In this document: one piece after another, positions 56,971 through 64,000 of the stretch
How positions within the stretch are numbered: position 1 is the first letter of the stretch
Layout of the letters: every line of letters begins with the position of its first letter
NCBI RefSeq assembly: GCF_036850765.1
Contig: NC_089493.1
Span: forward strand, 16,989,632-17,053,631
DNA length: 64,000 nt
From: Saccopteryx bilineata
Lineage: Eukaryota; Chordata; Mammalia; Chiroptera; Emballonuridae
Direction of reading: 5' to 3'
Position numbers and translations under genes: made by a program
Notes under the pieces: generated by a model
Seen by the model: the letters and a program-made list of their open reading frames with translations, nothing else
The model's database searches: none
Told to the model about the DNA's origin: nothing

Positions 56971-57706
56971 TTAGTATAGTCATCACCATATTTGTTGTTT
57001 TGTTTTCTGTGGTTTTAGTTACTAGTGGTCAACCCTGGCCCAAAAAATATTAAATGGAAAATTCCAGAAATAAGCAATTCTTAGGTTTTAAATTGAGTGT
57101 TGTTCTAAGTAGTGGGATAATGCACTACCTCACTATATCCCATCTGGGACTGAATCATCCCTTTGCCTAATGCCCGCATTCTGTACACACTCCAAGTTAG
57201 TCACTTCATAGCTGTCCCAGTTATCAGATTGACTGCCTGGCATCACAGTGCTTGTGTTCAAATAAACCTTATTTTACTTAATAACTGCTCCAAAGTGTAA
57301 AAATAGTGATGGTGGCAATTCAGATAGGCCAAAGAAAAGTCATAAAATGAAAAGGTAAAAGTTCTTGTCTTAATAAGAAAAAAATTTGCAAGCTGAGTTT
57401 GCTAAGATTGATGGTGAGAAAAAAAATCCTCCATTTGTAAAATTTTGAAGAAGGAAAAATAAATATTTGCTGAAAGAGAACATATTCATATAACTTTTAT
57501 TACAGTATATTGTCATAATTGTTCAATTTTATTATTAGTATTGTTAATTTCTTATTATGACTAATTTATAAATTAAAGCTTATATTGATATGTACGTATA
57601 GGGAAAGAATCTTAGCGTATATAGGGTTCAGTACTATCTGTAATTTTAGGCATCCACTGTGGGTCCTGGGACATATCCCCCATGAATAAGAGGGGGTGAC
57701 TGTAGT
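56971..57706 (+). mobile_element. Tigger deletion derivative
   Basis: 'gtggttttagttactagtgg' and 'aaatggaaaattccagaaat' mark the 5' end of a mammalian Tigger element. Next comes the start of the transposase's CENP-B-like N-terminus at about 57285-57445, with codons reading like KCKNSDGGNSDRPKKSHK, then an abrupt shift to the 3' end with 'gtgggtcctgggacatatcc' and 'gggggtgactg'. So an internal deletion derivative, non-coding. Left TA flank is blurred. Confidence 0.8.
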
Positions 57707-58989
57707 CAAAACTGTGCAGACTAGATAAAAAACTCAGCTAATGGTCCCATCAGTACACGGAGAATACTGGAGTGAAATATGAGTGCACTATGAATTAATA
57801 ACATGCTAACCTACATGCAAAATTACCCAGGTGATTAGCCTGAAAATAGATGCCATTATGCCTATTATCTATTCTTTGGATCCTTGATATGATTAAAGGC
57901 AAGTTTGCAGATCAAGTTCCCAACACTAATCCTCTAAGGGCATTGTTCTTTGTACACATGATCTATAGGTCTGTGAGTGGTTGTCTCACAGTTCTGATAT
58001 TTCTAACAGAGCAGAGGTCCTTCATGCAGATGCCAGAAATGAAATAAAATTGGATACGGTCGTACCCTCCGTCAGGTGAGCAAACTATTTTCCCATACTC
58101 TCCAGGCCCCTCTACTAATGCCCTGATGCTATCAGATTTCCATGACCTTTTCCCTCATTGAAAGATAAACCTATTTAGAATAAAAATAGTTTTGAACTCT
58201 ACTGTCCATTCCATCCAGTGGATGTCTCTTATTTGTCAGCCTGCTTATATTTTCATATGGTAATTATCAGATTAATAACTAAATCACTAATGGATGGTAT
58301 ATCTTAACAAAAATCCTCTAGGTATATATTAATGTATATATTTAAACAGTGTATTTGTATATATCCTTGTTTATGGATGTATGCATCCATAAACAGAATG
58401 ACTTTGTGATATAAAATAATTTTAAGAGGATAAATTATAGAGTACTATAAAATATAGTCACAAAATAGAAGTACAAGAAAAAAAATCATTTGGACACTTA
58501 TGTAAATAAAAACAAACTTTTTTGAGCTGCTATTTTCCTAGAAGGAGATGGATGGGGCTATGGAAAGATATAGCATTACCATGGAAACTTTATAGTCAAA
58601 TATAAGGATAAAAAATATATTTCAAAAATATCTTAAAAAGTAAAGCATAGGTTAAGTGAGGCATTATTAGTGAAAATATAAAGCAAGCAATGTTTTTTTA
58701 ATTAATAAAATTTTTTGTAATAAAATATTTTAATACTAAATAGTTAACAGTTTTTAGCCAATAAGTATATTTCTGTTGTTTTCTTTTTATACTTTCAAGA
58801 AACTAAAAGAGATCCTGTAATTCAGAATCTACATCCAGTACTTGGAGAGAAGTATTAATACGAATCATTACAATATACACCCAAATCATTGTATCAGCAT
58901 GTGTGGAACCAAGGTGACCTGCAGAACTGCTCTTGCACAACTTTAGGTGTAATTATTTTATAAAGGGACATTTTCCCTCATTGACTTGT
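57707..58989. other. Unassigned AT-rich stretch
   Basis: No gene, no repeat recognised. A 65-codon frame at 57850-58047 is not protein-like. Confidence 0.4.
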
Positions 58990-59071
58990 AAGAGAGAGAG
59001 AAAAGAAGGAGGAGAGAGAAAGAAGGGAGGAAGAGAGGAGAGAGAGAAGAATAGAGGAAGGGAGAGAAAGA
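58990..59071. repeat. Polypurine tract, about 80 nt
   Basis: Only G and A apart from one T ('agaatagagg'). Units of GAGA, GGAA and AAGA. Confidence 0.95.
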
Positions 59072-60519
59072 CCAAATTCTGCCATATATCAATATATGGA
59101 TATTTATTTATTGTACATACATTGACACATAAATCCAAAAGTTAGCTCACATGATGTACCTCGGTGACTCAAGGTCCCCTTGGCCTTGCAGGAGAGGTTT
59201 ATTAGATACAGCAGGATTCCAGATGCAGGGCTACTTCATGTGCATCATCAGGCAAAGTCCTACAGCGTCCACAGCTGGAATTAAAACAGTCTGGGGATGT
59301 AGCATTTCAGCAATGTCCCCACGGGTAAAGGATCAAGGCTTCTCACTGGATTCTAATAATGATGTTCACACATAAGCATGAGAAGTCTTCACAACATGGT
59401 CAGTGTCCGTATTTTGAATAAATAATTTTTGCAATAAAAGCTTATTTCTAACATTCATCAGGTTGATTAACAAAAGAATTAGATTGGTCAATAGAAATCC
59501 TTTCCTCAAATTCGTTGTGCATATGAATGAATAAAGGAAGAATGTATAGTTCTATGGCTGGAGTATAGTCTTTCTAAGACCAGATGTGCCAGCCCTTTAA
59601 AGTGGATGCTGGGTTAGGGCACTGGACCTGGATTTAAAGATTTTTTAAAACATTGGCATGTGTACTATCTCAGAAGCATTTTACAACAAATTGCAGGTCT
59701 TATAGTAGTAGGCTTGCACATGGACTAACACCGTGCTGTAATGAATTGTGAAAGAACTAGAAAGACCTCCCCTCCCTATGGCAAGTGGCTCCCCAAGCTG
59801 CAGCAGATATCCCCCCTAAGACACATTACCAAGGTCAGGAGAAATGAATGGAGACATGGAAGGCTGAAGCTAACAGTGGACACTCCAGAACTTGAGGAGT
59901 TTGTTGGAGCACAGGGCAATGGATTCCAAATGGGATAGAAGAATACCATGTTGGTTTCCACCTTCTCCTCCCTTTATCTCTCACTCTTCTTATTTTGGAA
60001 ACAAATTGAGACCAGTATCCAGCAGATTGGTTGAAGCTCTGAGGGAGGTGAGATGGGCTGGAAAACATATTTATGAGATATAAATGGGTTAAGAGATTGA
60101 TATGATGAGAGGGAAGAAAATGGGGCAGAAACGGAGAAGGAGTCCCAGTTTTTAGATTGTATCACTGCATACGTGAGGATGCCATTTATTCATTAGATGC
60201 AGAATGCAAAAAAAAAAAAAAAAAAGGCAGAGTTGACCAAAATGTTGTTTGCAATGTATCAATTTTGTGGTTTAGGAAAGTCATGGTGGCAGTGCCTTTT
60301 CCAACAACCTCCTCAATGACAATAATTTGCTCTTCAATTTTATTAGCCTTAAACCATCTTCTGTGAGTTACTAGAAAAACAGATTAAATTGTTGGGATCG
60401 TGTCCATATATGGTCAAGCTCTTTATTTTATTTTTTTTATTTCTTTAATTCCAGAAAACCACTGCTACAATTTGCTTATTTTTAAAAATTAGGTAATGTA
60501 CTGACTGGAATTATCATAG
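59072..60519. other. Unassigned stretch
   Basis: Two mixed-composition parts (59150-59400, 59730-60100) hold overlapping 60-75-codon frames in both strands with no domain. An A run sits at 60209-60225. Confidence 0.4.
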
Positions 60520-60529
60520 TATTAGAAAA

Positions 60530-60680
60530 CAGACATCTGTGATTTTAAGTTTGAACCCTGGCCTTTGGTAATTGTGGTAACCTTGTGCAAGTAATTTAAA
60601 CTCTGAGTCACAGACTTCTAATCTGCAAAATTAAAATGCTAAAACTCCTTGTCCCTTCTTTATAAGGTTATGTATCAGAG
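60530..60680 (+). mobile_element. MIR
   Basis: 'tttgaaccctggcctttggt', 'accttgtgcaagtaatttaa', 'actctgagtcacagacttct', 'aatctgcaaaattaaaatgc' in MIR order. Confidence 0.85.
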
Positions 60681-62516
60681 GAGTTGAAAGACGAGAAGTG
60701 TATAAACTCTAATTTCTGGTACAAATGTCATTTTTATCATAATCATTATAGTGAGATATTTCTTCTTTCTCAAATACATACCTATGTCTGCCTTCAAATA
60801 ATGAATAGTGTTTTATTCTTTAACAATTATATAAATATGCATCATCTTTTATCTCTAGGTAATTTATTGCTTTAGAAAGCCAATATGCCAATGACTGTAG
60901 GCACACATGTGTGTATGTGTGTGATGTGCATAGAAGAGAATGTTTTGAAATGTAAAAAGAATTTCTAAATTTGGTATTTGTTATTGAATTAATCAATAGA
61001 GCCATCAAAGAATATATTAATTATAGTGAACCCAATTCAAATAAACAACTGGGGAAAAATTATACAGTATAAGCTAGCTAGTGCTAATGACACATGTATA
61101 GTAGTCCAAACAGCTTTCAGGAAAGAAACTGTGTTAGTGTCAGTATGTGGTCATAAGGAATAATTTTATCTGCATTTTACTACCTTAAAACCACCATCTA
61201 TTCCTTTCAGTTTTGCCTTTTGTTGTTCCTTCCTGAAAACAACAAATAATATTTGTCAGTTTTCTTATATACCACTGCTAGTAACATAAAAGATTCACTA
61301 AGTTGGGCCTAATCAACCAAATTTAAATCAGCAAACTCTGAATCTGAGCAGGATATGTCATGTCAGGATTTCCTACACTCCCTCATCCATACTTACTTGA
61401 AAACAAAGGTTAATTTAGAAATGCCAGCATCAGCCTATTTATCTACCAAAGTCAAATATTGAATGAAACACACTTGTATAAACAATAGTGGCCTTTTCCT
61501 GGTGTGGTATAGGATGTAGTCAATCATTTGGCAATTCAATTTTGGCACACTATGAACTATTTACCTGTTAAATTCCATACTCTGGACTGCAAATACTTGG
61601 CGAGGTTTTTTGTTGTTTTTTTTTAACAGGAAACTATTAAATTTGCAGGTCCTAATGTTTATTTCACAAACTTGTAGTACTGTATTGATAAGTATAATAA
61701 CATTAAACTCAGTGGTAATTACCTTGTACATTTCATTTAAATGATGTTTTATTCCTTTAAAAGTGCAGAAAAGTCCACGGAAGAAAATAAAAGGAAAAAG
61801 AAAAATCTTCCCAAACTGAGATGACACAGAACTCAATTTCAAATTGGAGCATAGACAGGAAGAGGGAAAAACAACCAACTGAGAGTTTTCGGAAGTCCTA
61901 ACAGATTATGGTTTAACAAAGTTTCCATTCAGAGAAAAACATCTGGAAAACTCTACGAAAATTTCAGAATTGTTTAAGCTGAAAGACTTTTTATAATGCC
62001 ACAGATTCGCAATTATTCTGAAAGAGAAATATAGACAGGTGATGATGTAAATTGTGACGTTTCTACAAATGACATGGCCTTACTTTCCTCAGTGGGGGAT
62101 GGGTGGGGATAGACGGAAAAGGGATGTCAAATGAGAAGCAATTTCTGTAATAGAGAAAGTGGGTATTTGAGTAAATTAATAAAATGAAATAGCAATCTCT
62201 GAATGAAAGAGGACACTCTGGTTGCATTTATAAATGACAGTGAGCTTATAAATAAATAAATAAGTAACACAACCCACAGTAAAATAAAAACAGATTTTGT
62301 TTTAGGAGCTGGTTACTTTAGAGTTCAATACAGTAGTTTTTACATTTTTCACGTATGAGGACCTCTTTTAAAAGCCAGAAAAGTTTTTAAGATCTACAAT
62401 AGAATGAAGAATTGTCAGTGTTCGAAAAGATTACTAAAAACTACTGCAAATTTACTGACACTTTAAAATATTTAAAAAAAAAAACATTGTCACAGCAATA
62501 TAAGTAAGCAAACTAA
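60681..62516. other. Mostly unique non-coding stretch
   Basis: No transposon recognised. A short imperfect TG run occurs near 60909-60930. 61890-62110 is repeat-free with mixed composition ('gatgatgtaaattgtgacgt'). The 105-codon frame at 61561-61878 lacks any domain. Confidence 0.4.
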
Positions 62517-62544
62517 ATAAACAAACAAACAAACAAACAAACAA
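62517..62544. repeat. (AAAC)n tetranucleotide repeat
   Basis: About seven AAAC units. Confidence 0.95.
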
Positions 62545-64000
62545 GGTGGTACATATACACTAACCAGATTAAAAAGACATGGCAGGCAGTTGACCAGAAT
62601 GCCAATCTATAGAGGGCATTGAAATAAATAAAAATAGTTTGCCAGTAAACTCAGGTTAAATCTGACTGTTCCATTCTTACTGAAATGTAAATGGTTCTAC
62701 TTCTCTGCTTGCAGTAGAGAGCACCATCAAGTGGCAGTCTTGTAGCTCTCCTTAAGGGCCTCAGGGCTTCCTTCTAACCAGATATTAGACAATTTGAAAT
62801 ATATAGATTTCAATTTCTCCATCCAACAGAACATGTATGCATTAGCTATGATAATGTTTTTAGACAACAGCACCTCATATGCATATGAATTCAAAGATCC
62901 TTTGCACTAACCCGTTGCGCACCCTGAGGTACCTAGAATCCATGGATCAGAAATTGCAAAATTAGTCAGTAGACCTCCGGTGCTGCAAATGGTCCTCAGG
63001 GTCTCAGCCAACTATCTCGTTCTTGATGTCAAAACTTTCCATAGTCCCATTTGTCATGAGACCTAGTTATGCTCTAGTATTTAGCCTCAGATTCTCAATG
63101 GCTCTATACCATCACCTTGCAATAAATCACTTCTTTAATGGGTTAGCTTAAGTAGGCCTTGACCTTGCTTTCAAAGAACCCGATAGGGGTCTATCTTTTG
63201 GTCCTTCATACACAGAGCTATTCACCTAGCAGACTGTAACATTAGTTTTGTGCTTGTGCCTGGTCACATATCAGACAAAGTGTAGTTCCCCAATTAGAAA
63301 TCAGCTATCAAATTACCTCCAGAGCTTCTGGGATGCTTTCCTTTTCATCATTTTTTTTTTAAATCCCAGTTCAGTTTCAGTCAAAATTGAGTGTACTGTA
63401 TCTTTTCCAAATCATGTGAATTCACTTTACCCCTTACTGGGTTTGTGAAATCAAAAGTAAAGGTCCTAATATGGTGTCACTTAAGAGTAGATACGTTACT
63501 CTAAATACCAATGACATGTTTAAGAGGACTATCATACACACTGGCAAAGACAGGTTCCTGGATTAGGGGCCGCACCAGACTATCAGTCACTTACAAAGTG
63601 TTTTCTATTTTTGTCACTGCTACATGGGCATTGATGTTGCAGCTGTTGATGCTAGCTAGCATCTGGGCACAGAAATGCATCCAAGATAGTGAGTTCAGAA
63701 GATGATGTGAAGATGATGCAATGATATGTAGATCATCAGTACATGGTTTTTCCAGATAGGGTGCCTAGATTTTATACTTCCTAGACAACAGAAAGTTTGT
63801 CACTCAACATGTTTGTTGGCAACACCCTCACATAGAGTCCATACATGTAAAATTATTTTTTTCTTTCAATCACTAGAAAACAGAGTTAAGAAGACCTAGC
63901 AATTCTAAATGTATATACATCAAAATTCATAAAAGAGTACAAAAGGGAGATAAGAGCAAATCTGTAATCACAGATGGAAACATTGATACCCTCTCAGTAA
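62545..64000. other. Unassigned stretch to window end
   Basis: No gene or named repeat recognised. Short frames at 63248-63448 and 63511-63705 are not protein-like. Confidence 0.4.

Noticed and set aside
59151..59375. 74-codon gene
   Set aside because: No similarity I can recognise and no splice or promoter context.

Overview
This window reads as mammalian nuclear DNA with no recognisable host gene. It is AT-rich and intron-less-looking, with no CpG island, and packed with mammalian interspersed repeats: L1, L2, MIR, MaLR-type LTRs, Tigger and hAT transposons. It also carries many tRNA-derived SINEs of types I associate with bats, especially horseshoe-bat relatives (Rhin-1-like heads reading GGCCCTGGCCGGTTGGCTCAGTGG, and CCTGACCAGGCGGTGGCGCAGTGG). 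The placement as a rhinolophoid bat is inference from the SINE type. I see no splice-bounded exon, no conserved host ORF and no functional RNA gene. The longest ORFs (up to about 210 codons) lie in transposase remnants or are incidental reading of GC-rich SINEs.

Layout. 1-8 kb: an LTR tail, a 2.1-kb minus-strand L1 3' portion, two SINEs, and a plus-strand L1 3' end. 8-13.6 kb: a 330-bp hAT MITE, SINEs, microsatellites and ancient LTR pieces. 13.6-16.8 kb: AT-rich sequence with nothing assignable. 16.8-23 kb: two solo LTRs of one endogenous-retrovirus family, each with its own perfect 5-bp target duplication. The second LTR contains a 2.5-kb Charlie-like hAT transposon whose transposase remains in a single frame but has nine stops. 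23-35 kb: an internally palindromic hAT MITE, a TA-flanked Tc1/mariner-type MITE, SINEs, an MLT1-like LTR, and an L1 5' portion. 35-40 kb: an L1 3' end followed by repeat-poor sequence. 40-46.3 kb: a composite of two SINEs sharing one target duplication, an L1 nested in an older L1, and L1 3' ends. 47-53 kb: four GC-rich SINEs and a hAT transposon carrying a SINE. 53.4-54 kb: a repeat-free candidate conserved element. 55-58 kb: L1, SINE and a Tigger deletion derivative. 58-64 kb: mostly unique AT-rich sequence.

The genes present are remnants of mobile elements, and the interesting content is how these elements are built. The GC-rich SINE family carries a close match to the CTCF core motif and an NRF1-like palindrome. 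hAT copies of three distinct types have exact 8-bp target duplications, and a fourth has an approximate one. One SINE pair seems to have been retroposed as a unit. Boundaries marked by target duplications are accurate to a base or two; other repeat boundaries are approximate. All family names come from recognition by eye, without a repeat library.
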